Positions 27,141-35,458 are shown, counted from the first letter of the stretch. The stretch: 64,000 bases of DNA from CBDAPE01 sp965198325 (GCA_965198325.1 CBDAPE010000017.1:310001-374000); one strand, 5' to 3'. Translations and numbers: made by a program. The notes: generated by a model not told the origin, from the sequence alone.

Positions 27141-27563
27141 TTACAGCCACCAGATGACGGCGGCGGCAAGGGCGATTGCTGCGATGAAGTTTTTGATGTT
27201 GCGGTCGAAGCGGGTGGCTATACGGCGCCAGTCCTTGAGGCGGCAAACCATGCGCTCGATGATGTTGCGCTGCCTGTAGACGGTCTTGTCATAATGGTAT
27301 TGGACCTTGCGGTTCTTGCGCGGTGGGATGACGGCCGTGGTTCCGCGTTCTGCCAGCCAGTCGCGCAGGGCTTTGCTGTCATCGCCCTTGTCGGCGACGA
27401 GTTCGGCGGCGGGCGGCATGGCTTCGATACAGCGCTGGGCGAGCTTGCAATCATGGACGTTTCCTGGTGTCAGGAGCAGGACGAGGGGCCTGCCTTTCGC
27501 ATCGCAGACAGCGTGGAGCTTGGTGTTGCGGCCCCCCTTGGTGCGGCCGATGCCATGGGCCAA
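27141..27563 (-). CDS. IS5 transposase OrfB
   Basis: 140 residues: HGIGRTKGGRNTKLHAVCDA, LLLTPGNVHDCKLA, then LVADKGDDSKALRDWL with the second Asp, and NIIERMVCRLKDWRRIATRF with the Glu signature. Joined to OrfA by frameshifting at GGAAAAGGGGGG (minus strand, near 27560). Confidence 0.92.
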   Translation of the reverse strand: MAHGIGRTKGGRNTKLHAVCDAKGRPLVLLLTPGNVHDCKLAQRCIEAMPPAAELVADKGDDSKALRDWLAERGTTAVIPPRKNRKVQYHYDKTVYRQRNIIERMVCRLKDWRRIATRFDRNIKNFIAAIALAAAVIWWL

Positions 27564-27904
27564 GGCCCCCCTTTTCCGCCGCCGGCGCAGCGATGAACCT
27601 TGATGCAGGTTGAATCGATGAACAGCCGGTCGGGGGCGTCTTCGCCGCCCGCCAGCGCGCTGAATATCCGTTCCCAGATGCCGCGCTCCGCCCAGCGTAC
27701 AAAGCGGTTGTAGAGCGTCTTCTTCGGTCCGTAGACCTCACGCGGACAGTCGGCCCAGCGCCCGCCATTCCTCAGGGCATGGACGATCCCGCTCAGCACC
27801 CGGCGATCGTCAACGCGCGCCATGCCGCGCGTATCCGTCGGCAAAAGCGAAGCGATCCGAGCCCATTGCGCATCCGAAAACCAAAAGAAATCCGACATTT
27901 CCAT
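27470..27904 (-). CDS. IS5 transposase OrfA
   Basis: 144 residues starting MEMSDFFWFSDAQWARIASL with the DUF4096-type N-domain (VDDRRVLSGIVHALRNGGRW, KKTLYNRFVRWAERGIW) and the first catalytic Asp in LFIDSTCIKVHR. The OrfA-only tail after GGGKGGP is out of frame relative to the transposase; the slippery A4G6 run would join it to OrfB. Confidence 0.92.
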   Translation of the reverse strand: MEMSDFFWFSDAQWARIASLLPTDTRGMARVDDRRVLSGIVHALRNGGRWADCPREVYGPKKTLYNRFVRWAERGIWERIFSALAGGEDAPDRLFIDSTCIKVHRCAGGGKGGPWPMASAAPRGAATPSSTLSAMRKAGPSSCS

Positions 27905-27972
27905 CGCCTCCTCGCTGGAAACAATGAATCATGCCAGCCCCGCTTTGAGAATCCCCTTAATGGGTCCGGACC

Positions 27973-28074
27973 CTAGTCAGCATGGCGGCGGTTGTATCGC
28001 CATTCGGTTTCTCCGAGATGCAGGGGGAAGGCGAGTCCGGGCAGGTTTGGGAGCCGGTCTGTCGAATTTTCCAT
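27973..28074 (-). pseudogene. Transposase C-terminal remnant (IS1595-like)
   Basis: 33 codons after an ATG at 28074 read NLPGLAFPLHLGETEWRYNR then RHAD and TAG. The FPLxLxExEWRxNxR pattern resembles the end of IS1595/IS1016-type transposases. The TAG stop lies in the CTAG used by the IS5. The upstream half is absent. Family assignment is tentative. Confidence 0.45.
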
Positions 28075-28240
28075 TGGACTTCCGTTGCGAAGAGAGCGGT
28101 AGTGTGACCGTGCGGTAAGGGGCTCGCAGGCTCCGAAAGACCTCCAACACCGCCCGCCCGGTAGATGGCGCCACGCCTCCCGGGCTCTGGGCGGTGACAG
28201 CGCCGGCATGGAGCGGGCGCAGGATCATGGAGGTGTATAC

Positions 28241-28447
28241 ATGGCTACCAAAACCACCAAAACAGACGCCGTCTTGAAGCTGCTCGAGCGGAAACGGGGC
28301 GCCACCGTGGCGCAGCTGCAGAAGGCGACCGGGTGGCAGCCCCACAGCGTCCGTGCGGCCCTGACCGGGCTCCGCAAGAAGGATCACGACATCCGGCGGG
28401 AGAAGAGCGAAAAGGGCGTCACCGTCTACAAGACCGCCGAACGATGA
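28241..28447 (+). CDS. DUF3489 family small HTH protein
   Basis: 68 residues: TDAVLKLLERKRGATVAQLQ, KATGWQPHSVRAALTGLRKK, a compact winged-helix. Start at 28241 with GGAGG 6 nt upstream. Its stop overlaps the next ATG (ATGA). The order DUF3489, DUF2924, serine recombinase recurs in alphaproteobacterial prophages and integrative elements. It probably regulates or assists the recombinase (inference). Confidence 0.9.
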   Translation: MATKTTKTDAVLKLLERKRGATVAQLQKATGWQPHSVRAALTGLRKKDHDIRREKSEKGVTVYKTAER

Positions 28448-28887
28448 ACCGCCATGCCGATGAGGACCGGATCGCCGGGGAACTCTCGGCGATCCCCGGT
28501 CTCACGCGCGGGGAACTGATCGGGCTTTGGGAACAGGCACATGGCCGGCCGCCGCCCAAGGGCCTGAGCCGCCGATTGCTGGAATACAGCGCTGTCTATC
28601 GGGTGCAGGTGAAGGCGTTCGGCGGGTTGAAGCCGACGGTCCGACGAAAGTTGCGCGCCCGGGCGGCGTCCAGGAAGAGAACGTCCAAATCGACACCCGC
28701 CCCATGCCGGTCCAGGGCCCTCTCGCCCGGCACGCGCCTCGTCCGCGAATGGCACGGCGTGCCCCATACGGTAGAGGTGCTTGAGAAGGGGTTCTTCTAC
28801 GACGGCAAGACCTATCGATCGCTCTCCGGAATCGCCCATGTCATCACGGGTGCCCGCTGGTCGGGTCCAAGGTTCTTCGGACTATGA
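28444..28887 (+). CDS. DUF2924 family protein
   Basis: 147 residues, start overlapping the upstream stop. The N-terminal half has LTRGELIGLWEQAHGRPPPK and LSRRLLEYSAVYRVQ; the C-terminal half has LSPGTRLVREWHGVPHTVEV and FFYDGKTYRSLSGIAHVITG, an SH3-like region typical of DUF2924. The middle is basic (RAASRKRTSK), suggesting DNA binding. Its stop overlaps the recombinase ATG, so all three genes are translationally coupled. Confidence 0.9.
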   Translation: MNRHADEDRIAGELSAIPGLTRGELIGLWEQAHGRPPPKGLSRRLLEYSAVYRVQVKAFGGLKPTVRRKLRARAASRKRTSKSTPAPCRSRALSPGTRLVREWHGVPHTVEVLEKGFFYDGKTYRSLSGIAHVITGARWSGPRFFGL

Positions 28888-30566
28888 GCGAGCGCGTTCA
28901 TTGCGCCATCTACACCCGGAAGTCCACGGAGGAGGGGCTGGAGCAGGAATTCAACAGCCTCGACGCCCAGCGCGAGGCGTGCGAGGCCTACATCCAGTCC
29001 CAGCGCGGCCAGGGCTGGGTCGTCCAGCGGAAACGCTACGACGACGGTGGGATCTCCGGCGGGACCATGGACCGCCCCGCCTTGCAGGATCTGCTGGCCG
29101 ACATCGGGAAGGGGGAGGTCGATCTGGTCGTCGTCTACAAGGTGGATCGCCTGACCCGCTCGCTCACGGACTTCGCCAGGATCGTCGAGACGTTCGATGC
29201 CCGCGGTGTCTCCTTCGTCTCCGTCACCCAGCAGTTCAACACCGCCAACTCGATGGGGCGCCTGACGTTGCACGTGCTACTCTCCTTTGCCCAGTTCGAA
29301 CGTGAGGTCACGGCCGAGCGTATCCGCGACAAGATCGCGGCCTCCAAGAAGAAGGGCCTGTGGATGGGTGGGCCGGTGCCCCTGGGATACGATGTCAATG
29401 ACCGAAGATTGGTGGCGAACCGGATAGAGGCCGACACCGTCAACCGGATTTTCCGACTCTATGGAGAACTCGGAACGGTCCGGCGGCTGAAAGACGAACT
29501 GGATCGCCTTGGGATCGTCACCAAGCGGCGGGTCCACAAGACCGGCAAACAGACAGGCGGGAAGCCGTTCTCGCGGGGCAATCTCTACCAGCTCCTGTCC
29601 AACCCCATTTACATCGGACGCATCGCTCACAAAGGCGAGGCCTATCCCGGAGAGCACGACGCCATAGTCGATCCGGATGCATGGGAGGCAGTCCGGAACC
29701 TCTTGGCCCAAAACGCCGTTGAGCGAACCCGCAAGACCAACGTCAGAAGTTCGTTTCTCCTGACCGGGAAGGTCTTCGACGAAAACGGCGCCCCCCTCTA
29801 TCTCTCCCAGGCCCATGCCCATGGCAGGCGGTACGGCTATTACATCTCCAGGCATCTGATGCACGGGGCGCACCGGAATGCCGAGGGGTGGCGTATACCC
29901 GCCAGGACGTTGGAGCATGTGGTGACGGCGTCTCTATCGGACTTGTGCCGGAGCGAGGCCCGAGTGATGGACCTCATGAACCCGGAGGAACCTGGCCTTG
30001 CCGCATTGACCGGGTTGAAGGCCCGGGCGGCCGGCCTGAGCGATCGGCTGTCGAATGGCCCACTGGAAGAACAACGCGGCATCCTGCATGCCATTATCCA
30101 ACGCATCGACCTCACACCGACTTCGATCGTCTCGATCCTTCATAAAACCGCATTGGCCCGGCTTCTCGACCTCCCATACCCCGACGATCGGAGCTGCGTT
30201 TCCATTCGTGTTCCCATCCGTCTCCGGCGCCGGGGCGTGGCAACCAAGACGATCGTCGATAGCCCCGATGCCGGGACTTGTAACGTCGACCCCGATCTTT
30301 GCCGCCTGATCGCTCAGGCCCATTTATGGTTCGACCGGCTGGCCTCGGGCGAGGCGTGCACGGTTCGGGAAATCGCCGGGCGCGAGAAGATAAACCAGCA
30401 TGAGATCACCCGGGTTCTCCATCTGGCGTTTCTGTCACCCAGAATTGTCGAGGACATTTTCAAGGGTCGGCAGGCGGAAGACGTGACCGTCTATCGGCTG
30501 AGACGTCTGTCTGCCCTGCCATTCGCCTGGCAAGAACAGGCCGAACGGCTCGAAAATCTCGGATAG
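28884..30566 (+). CDS. Large serine recombinase
   Basis: 560 residues. The resolvase domain spans about 1-150 with the nucleophile S14 (IYTRKSTEEGLEQEFNSLDA) and VDRLTRSLTDFARIV. The recombinase domain spans about 170-300 (GYDVNDRRLVANRIEADTVN, LSNPIYIGRIAHKG). A short linker without an obvious Cys4 zinc ribbon follows, and a C-terminal HTH (VREIAGREKINQHEITRVLH, LAFLSPRIVEDIFKG). It catalyses site-specific integration or excision. No matching att core could be paired in the window. The frame is intact. Confidence 0.92.
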   Translation: MSERVHCAIYTRKSTEEGLEQEFNSLDAQREACEAYIQSQRGQGWVVQRKRYDDGGISGGTMDRPALQDLLADIGKGEVDLVVVYKVDRLTRSLTDFARIVETFDARGVSFVSVTQQFNTANSMGRLTLHVLLSFAQFEREVTAERIRDKIAASKKKGLWMGGPVPLGYDVNDRRLVANRIEADTVNRIFRLYGELGTVRRLKDELDRLGIVTKRRVHKTGKQTGGKPFSRGNLYQLLSNPIYIGRIAHKGEAYPGEHDAIVDPDAWEAVRNLLAQNAVERTRKTNVRSSFLLTGKVFDENGAPLYLSQAHAHGRRYGYYISRHLMHGAHRNAEGWRIPARTLEHVVTASLSDLCRSEARVMDLMNPEEPGLAALTGLKARAAGLSDRLSNGPLEEQRGILHAIIQRIDLTPTSIVSILHKTALARLLDLPYPDDRSCVSIRVPIRLRRRGVATKTIVDSPDAGTCNVDPDLCRLIAQAHLWFDRLASGEACTVREIAGREKINQHEITRVLHLAFLSPRIVEDIFKGRQAEDVTVYRLRRLSALPFAWQEQAERLENLG

Positions 30567-31030
30567 CCTTCCGCCGGGCTCCATCGGGGGATCGCACAGT
30601 CTGGCTACCGAAAAGGGCCACCGGAGACGCTTGCCTGCTTTCGACGATTTTGTCTCTGTTCCCGGGTCTCGACCGGGCTCCGGCCACCCCAAAGCCCCCG
30701 GAACCGCGCACTCTGCGCGGGTTCCCAGTCTGGCTGCCGTTTCGAATGGGAAAGAGTGGTGGTGGGCGCGGTCTGCCGAGAATCTGTCTCCGTGCAGGGC
30801 ATCATAAGTCTTGGCATTGGGCGGATCCAAGTGGGACTAAGTGGGACAAAGTGGGACAAAGTGGGACAGAGGTAACAGAATCAAGGGGTTGAGCGAGGCG
30901 ATTCCTGGCGCGAAGCGGGCGACGGGCGCGATGCAAAGTCTTGGCACTCGGCGCTGATAACGAGGCGTGAAACGGCGATTTACCGGCTGTTTACGGTCGG
31001 ATAAATGCAGGTGATAGAGGGCTCAAAAAA
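30567..31030. other. Intergenic region with GTGGGAC tandem repeats
   Basis: No gene is supported. The notable content is a 10-bp unit AAGTGGGACA repeated four times in tandem at 30829-30868 (the first unit ends in T), 260 bp downstream of the recombinase. These iterons could bind a replication or recombination protein, or mark the edge of the recombinase-borne element. Confidence 0.7.
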
Positions 31031-31204
31031 AGGGACTTATATACTTAACTTGACAGGCGGCAATCCCGCGCTCGCGTTTGTCGGCACGAACGTAACACAA
31101 CGGCCCATGACTGGAAAAAACCACGCTTCGGCGACCGCATTGCAGCTAAAATGAGGCTACGGCAGCCGGCGAACCTGCCCGTCAAGCTAAGTATATAAGC
31201 CCCC
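31031..31204. mobile_element. Small inverted-repeat (MITE-like) element in an A7 tract
   Basis: The left arm GGGACTTATATACTTAACTT (to 31058) and the right arm, inverted, GGGGCTTATATACTTAGCTT (31178-31204) match with four differences over 27 bp. Each arm is followed outward by a run of seven A on the same strand (31025-31031, 31205-31211), as if A7 were the target duplication. The 119-bp core encodes nothing. There is no related copy in the window. Confidence 0.6.
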
Positions 31205-31230
31205 AAAAAAACCGGGAAATTTGGCGCGAT

Positions 31231-31485
31231 TCAGTCGGCAAAATCTTCGCCGTGATTCTCGCCGTCACTCGGGGCCGGCACGACCAGCCCATCGAAAACG
31301 GCGGGCAAGGTTTCGCGGAGGGGCGGGTGAATGATGGGCCAATATTCGTCCGCGAGCAGGGTCAGGAATTCAACCGGGTCGTGGGCCGGATCGACGAGGT
31401 CCCACATTCCCCACGGGCCGCCGATCGTGACCGACTTGGGCGCATCGAACCGCTCCCGAATATGAGCTACGCGAGTGTGGTCGCC
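31231..31485 (-). pseudogene. Unrecognised protein, C-terminal fragment
   Basis: The minus strand has an open frame reading HTRVAHIRERFDAPKSVTIG, WGMWDLVDPAHDPVEFLTLL, EYWPIIHPPLRETLPAVFDG and ending at 31231. Composition is protein-like and the opposite frames are not. No ATG/GTG/TTG start with a ribosome site precedes it before the phosphatase stop at 31521, so it is probably 5' truncated. No family recognised. Confidence 0.4.
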
Positions 31486-31520
31486 GGCGGCTGTCGTCCC
31501 TCGGCGCCCGGCCGAACCGG

Positions 31521-33428
31521 TCAGCCGATCCGTCCGCCGTCGTTGCGCATGACCGCGATCACGGCCGAGCGTGGCGGGTCATCGCCGCCGTCGGGAAACC
31601 GGCTGCCTCCCTGCTCGCCGGGATGCTGAATGCCGACGAACACCGTCCTGTGGTCGGCGCTCCAGGCAAAGCCCGTGACCTCGCACTCCCGGGGACCCAC
31701 CAGGAAACGGCGGATCTCCCCGGTCGCGGGATCGCCGGCCAGCATCTGATTGTTGCCTTGGCCGGCGAATTCTTCCTCGTTCGAGTCGTTCCCGTCGGTC
31801 TGGATCCACAGTATCCCGTTGCGGTCGAACGCCAAGCCGTCGGGCGAGTTGAACATGTTATCGGGATTGACGTTCGCCGAACCTGCGTTGGCGTCTGAAT
31901 GGACCGTCGGGTTTCCCGCGACCACGAACAGGTCCCAGGAGAAAGTGCCCGATGTGTGGTCGCCGCCCTCCGGCGCCCACCGCACGATCTGGCCGTACCG
32001 GTTGCCTTCGCGAGGATTCGGCCCGCCGACGGGAGTCGGGTCGCCGCCCGCGTTCGGCTTGAGGCCCCGATTCTTGTTGTTGGTGAGGCAGCAGTAGACC
32101 TCGGCCTTGGCGGGGTTCGCCGCCACCCATTCCGGGCGGTCCATCGTCGTCGCGCCCACCGCCGAGGCCGCCATGCGGGTATGGATCGCGATGTCCGCCC
32201 GGGACGGCATTCCGGTGGACTCGGGGGTCAGCTCCATCCAGGCGCCGCTGCCGTCCTCGTTGAACCTGGCCGCGAACAACGCGCCGGTCTCCAGGACGTC
32301 GACATCGTCGCCTCCTTCGACATGGCGCCCGCCGCTGATGAACCGGTAGAGGAACTCGCCCCGCTCGTCGTCGCCCATGTACACGACCACGCGACCGTCG
32401 GCGGTGAGCACCAGCTCCGCGTTCTCGTGCTTGAAGCGTCCCAGCGCCGTGCGCTTCTTCGGGATCGAGACGGGGTCCAGCGGATCGATCTCCACGACGT
32501 AGCCGGCACGGTTGGGCTCGTTGGGGTGCTTCGAGATGTCGAACCGCTCGTCCGCTGTCGCCCATGCATACCCCCAGTCCTCGGAGCCGATGCCATACCG
32601 CGCGAACGCGGGGCCGACCTCGATGTCCGGATCGCTCGACGAGAAGTAGTTGTTGAAGTTCTCCTCGCAGGCGAGATACGTGCCCCATGGCGTGCGTCCG
32701 CTGCCGCAGTTGTTCCAGGTGCCCAGGCTGACCGCGCCCTCGGGGTCGGCGGCGGTCCGGAGGAGCGCATGGCCGCGGGCCGGACCGGTGATCGCCATCG
32801 GCGTGTCGGCGGTGATGCGCCGGTTGTATCGCGAATCCCTGACGATCGACCATACGCCGCCCCGCTGGGCGATCTCGACGACCGAGATGCCGTGACCGGC
32901 CTTGCCCTTCCGCACATCGTCGGCAGTGTGCGGCGAGCCGTCGCCCGCGCCGCCATAGATGATGCTCAGGTTCACCGACTCGTTGTTGACCGCCAGGACG
33001 CTGCAGCCGCCGACCTGGAACAGCGCCATGCCGTCGTTGTTGTCGCCGAAGGCGAGCTCCTGGCTCTCTCCGGTGCCCCGGGCCGCCGGGTCGAACTCGA
33101 TGGAATGCGACCACATCGGCTCTCCCCACTTGGCCACGACATGCCAGCCGTATCCTTCCGGCACGGTGATCGTGTCGAGGCCGTTCGCGGAGACGGGGTC
33201 GAACCCGAAACGGCGCGTGTCGGCCAGCGCGGAGACCGGCCGGAGCACGCCGGTGCTCATGACGAATGCCGCGGCTCCGAACGCGGCGCCCACGCCCAGG
33301 AACCCGCGCCGGGACAGCGCGTTCCCGGCCAGCGTGCCGAAATCGGTCTCGACTGGACGCGGCGAGTGAATCTCGTCGAATTCGTCGAATGAGACGCTGC
33401 AGGGTACGGCGGCGTTTCTGTCAGGCAT
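31521..33428 (-). CDS. PhoX/DUF839 family alkaline phosphatase, TAT-exported
   Basis: 635 residues, the usual length for PhoX-type calcium/iron phosphatases that release phosphate from organic esters in the periplasm. A twin-arginine signal lies at 39-70 (SRRGFLGVGAAFGAAAFVM). Family blocks are visible: GYGWHVVAKWGEPMWS, FGDNNDGMALF, NNESVNLSIIY, CSGRTPWGTYLACEENF-like NNCGSGRTPWGTYLACEEN, GRFKHENAELV, YMGDDERGEFLYRFIS, NSPDGLAFDRNGILWIQTDG. The frame is intact. No Pho box was identified upstream because an IS21 scar begins 150 bp away. Confidence 0.92.
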   Translation of the reverse strand: MPDRNAAVPCSVSFDEFDEIHSPRPVETDFGTLAGNALSRRGFLGVGAAFGAAAFVMSTGVLRPVSALADTRRFGFDPVSANGLDTITVPEGYGWHVVAKWGEPMWSHSIEFDPAARGTGESQELAFGDNNDGMALFQVGGCSVLAVNNESVNLSIIYGGAGDGSPHTADDVRKGKAGHGISVVEIAQRGGVWSIVRDSRYNRRITADTPMAITGPARGHALLRTAADPEGAVSLGTWNNCGSGRTPWGTYLACEENFNNYFSSSDPDIEVGPAFARYGIGSEDWGYAWATADERFDISKHPNEPNRAGYVVEIDPLDPVSIPKKRTALGRFKHENAELVLTADGRVVVYMGDDERGEFLYRFISGGRHVEGGDDVDVLETGALFAARFNEDGSGAWMELTPESTGMPSRADIAIHTRMAASAVGATTMDRPEWVAANPAKAEVYCCLTNNKNRGLKPNAGGDPTPVGGPNPREGNRYGQIVRWAPEGGDHTSGTFSWDLFVVAGNPTVHSDANAGSANVNPDNMFNSPDGLAFDRNGILWIQTDGNDSNEEEFAGQGNNQMLAGDPATGEIRRFLVGPRECEVTGFAWSADHRTVFVGIQHPGEQGGSRFPDGGDDPPRSAVIAVMRNDGGRIG

Positions 33429-33439
33429 CCTCTTCCTCG

Positions 33440-33584
33440 CTCTGTAGCGATCTCAAGCCTCTCACCGAAAACAGCCTCGATCACGGCATCTCGAAACCTC
33501 GGACTCTTCTCCAAAACCCAGCCAATCGCGTAGGTCGCGCTGTTCTCATCGGATCCGTTCAGCCGAAAGATGTTGGTGGTGGAC
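33440..33584 (-). pseudogene. Unrecognised gene, N-terminal fragment
   Basis: On the minus strand STTNIFRLNGSDENSATYAI, GWVLEKSPRFRDAVIEAVFG and ERLEIATER reads like a genuine protein start, directly abutting an IS21 end at 33585. The frame then runs through the PhoX start region without conserved content, so the rest was deleted. No family is claimed. Confidence 0.35.
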
Positions 33585-33744
33585 GACACGCCCGCCGGAC
33601 CCGCACGGACATCTCCACCCGATACATCCCCCCGCCTTCCAGTCAGAGCAACCCTGACAGAAGGCTATACGCGGTCCCATTTTACTCCGCCGCAGCCGGA
33701 TCGACCGGCCGCCTCAGTGGGGGATTATTGCGCCGCCGTTCTCA
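33585..33744. repeat. Solo IS21 left end
   Basis: 160 bp match 24190-24355: GACACGCCCGCCG, CGATACATCCCCCCGCCTTC, CAGTGGGGGATTATTGCGCC, ending TTCTCA at 33744. It carries the first istA codons (minus strand) and the terminus, nothing more. It separates the gene fragment at its left from the 5' region of the CmcJ-like gene. Confidence 0.85.
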
Positions 33745-33828
33745 GGAGTCCGTTGGCCAGGACGAAGGTGTAGGAATCACAAGCCCTGTGTGCCACGATG
33801 AGGTATGTTTTAACCACTCGGGTACGCT

Positions 33829-35112
33829 ATGGACCATCTCAAAAAAGGCATCGCGAATCACGACGCGACGATTGCGGAGACAGGTTCGTCGGTCTATTTG
33901 CCTCCCCTCCAACTCACAGAAGGGCAGCCGCCACCCATCGCTGCGAACGGAGGAGTCCCCTACATAGCGTTCGATCGTGACGGGGATGCGGGAACAGCTG
34001 CGGCGACGGAGGCGGCGTTCATCCAGATTGCCGAGGGGAAGGTGCAGGCGGCTATCGACAGGTTCGAGAACGCTCCCCCCGGCCCCATCGAAACCAAGTG
34101 GGGCGTCGGGTTTCGTGGGTATGCAGAGTGCCTGGAACATATTCGGTTGAACAACATCGAAGCTCCTGAAGACGGACTAGTGGTACCGCTAGCCTACACC
34201 GTCCACGAGCAGCCGACCTACTCCATCGTTTCCTCCAATGCGCTGTGGCAGGACCCGGTCCGCGCGGCTGAGGCGAAAGCGTTGCGGGAGGACGATCCGA
34301 GCTCCTACGGGCGGCAATGCCTCTATTTTCCGCAGGTGATGCGCGATGCGCGGCGAATCGAGGAGTACTACCCAAGCCTCTCGCCCAACAGCCCCGAGTG
34401 CATGGACAAGCTTGGCGTCTCGCTGGCGCACTGCGAGTCCAAGTGCGAGAACTTCTACGACGCGGCGGAGGTGGAGCGGGTGTTCTACCCGGAGATGGAG
34501 AAGCTCCTGTTGGAGTTTTTCCCCGACGCGGTGGATGCGCTCGTGTACAACCATGACGTGTTTGACAAGGACTACGAGGGCGACCGCACGGAGGACCAGG
34601 ACAACAAAAACCCGGGGGTGAGCGTCGACTATTCAGACGTCGTACACAACGACCTGAACGACAACAGCGGCCGGGTGCGCTGCCGGGAGCTGCTGATGGA
34701 GAACCTGCGGAACTTCGGGCGCGAACAGCACTACACCGGGGAGCAGGCCGACGCAAAGATGTCGCGGCGGTTCATGTCGATCAACCTCGCCAAGCCGATG
34801 GAGACCGTGCGCCAGTACCCCTTCGTGCTCTGTGCCTGGCCTTCTTTCGCCGACCAACCCTACATCACCGACTACCGCATCTACGACGACCGCGTCGGCG
34901 AGACCACCCGCTTCACCTATCGCCCCGACCATGAGTGGTACTGGCTTCCCGAGCAGACGTCCACCGAGGTCTCGATGCTCAAGTGCTACGACTCTGTCAC
35001 CGATGGTTCCGCCTCGCGCTGGTCTTTTCACACTGCCTGCATCGACCCAACCGCGCCCGACGACGCTCCCTGCCGCAAGAACGTCGTGGTCCGATCCTAC
35101 GTCTTCTTCTAA
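33829..35112 (+). CDS. CmcJ/NvfI family oxidoreductase
   Basis: 427 residues. The C-terminal 270 match the CmcJ/NvfI (GA4 desaturase-like) family: VDALVYNHDVFDKDYEGDRT, VDYSDVVHNDLNDNSGRVRC, RRFMSINLAKPMETVRQYPF, LCAWPSFADQPYITDYRIYD, FTYRPDHEWYWLPEQTSTEV, LLKCYDSV-like SMLKCYDSVTDGSASRWSFH, ending VVVRSYVFF. Family members are putative iron/2-oxoglutarate-type hydroxylases or desaturases of small acids. The N-terminal 150 residues are longer than usual and include PAYTVHEQ-like PLAYTVHEQPTYSIV. The ATG at 33829 lacks a strong ribosome site, so the start is uncertain. Confidence 0.7.
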   Translation: MDHLKKGIANHDATIAETGSSVYLPPLQLTEGQPPPIAANGGVPYIAFDRDGDAGTAAATEAAFIQIAEGKVQAAIDRFENAPPGPIETKWGVGFRGYAECLEHIRLNNIEAPEDGLVVPLAYTVHEQPTYSIVSSNALWQDPVRAAEAKALREDDPSSYGRQCLYFPQVMRDARRIEEYYPSLSPNSPECMDKLGVSLAHCESKCENFYDAAEVERVFYPEMEKLLLEFFPDAVDALVYNHDVFDKDYEGDRTEDQDNKNPGVSVDYSDVVHNDLNDNSGRVRCRELLMENLRNFGREQHYTGEQADAKMSRRFMSINLAKPMETVRQYPFVLCAWPSFADQPYITDYRIYDDRVGETTRFTYRPDHEWYWLPEQTSTEVSMLKCYDSVTDGSASRWSFHTACIDPTAPDDAPCRKNVVVRSYVFF

Positions 35113-35242
35113 GAAGACAAGAAGATGCAACGGGCAGCGTTGACCGATCTGGTTTCGGGATCCGTTGCCCAGCCTGTTATTGGAGCAACCGCAATATCGG
35201 ACCGCTGCGTGAGGGGTGCCGGGGTCTCCCATCTCTTGATAT

Positions 35243-35282
35243 GGCATTGTCAGACTAGGGTCCGGACTCATTACAGCCACCT
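35243..35282. repeat. IS6 end fused to IS5 end
   Basis: GGCATTGTCAGACTAG at 35243 is the last 16 bp of an IS6 terminus. From 35259 GGTCCGGACTCATTACAGCC is the left end of the IS5 at 27129. The CTAG at the joint is the IS5 target. Only 24 bp of IS5 remain. Confidence 0.8.
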
Positions 35283-35435
35283 TGTCCTTGAACGCGTCGG
35301 CGGCCTTGATCACAACAAAGGCTGGACTGGTGATCAGGTCGTGTGCCTTGAGCAGCCGGTAGACCGAAGCTTCTGAGACAAAATAGCCTTCGGTGTCGGT
35401 AAAGCGCGTCGCCAACTCACGTGGCGACAGTTTAC
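35283..35435 (-). repeat. Remnant of the IS3/IS481-like transposase
   Basis: Minus strand reads LATRFTDTEGYFVSEASVYR, LLKAHDLITSPAFVVIKAAD and AFKDK, matching residues 88-131 of the complete transposase at 53380-54360. No terminal repeat. Confidence 0.85.
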
Positions 35436-35458
35436 CAACGCCTCTGTCATTGTGCAGG

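Larger units (their letters stand above)
27129..27972 (-). mobile_element. IS5-family element (IS427-like), complete, 844 bp
   Basis: Ends GGTCCGGACTCATTA at 27129 and, inverted, GGTCCGGACCCATTA at 27972. It is flanked by CTAG on both sides (27125-27128, 27973-27976). The empty site is preserved in the repeat copy at 55287-55440. Two overlapping ORFs encode the transposase. Confidence 0.94.

Noticed and set aside
30829..30868. CRISPR-like short repeats
   Set aside because: Units are 10 bp and directly adjacent with no spacers; no cas genes in the window.
31899..33392. Open frame of 497 codons on the plus strand opposite PhoX
   Set aside because: Mirror frame of a high-GC gene; Arg/Ala/Val-rich, no motifs, while the minus strand matches PhoX over its entire length.
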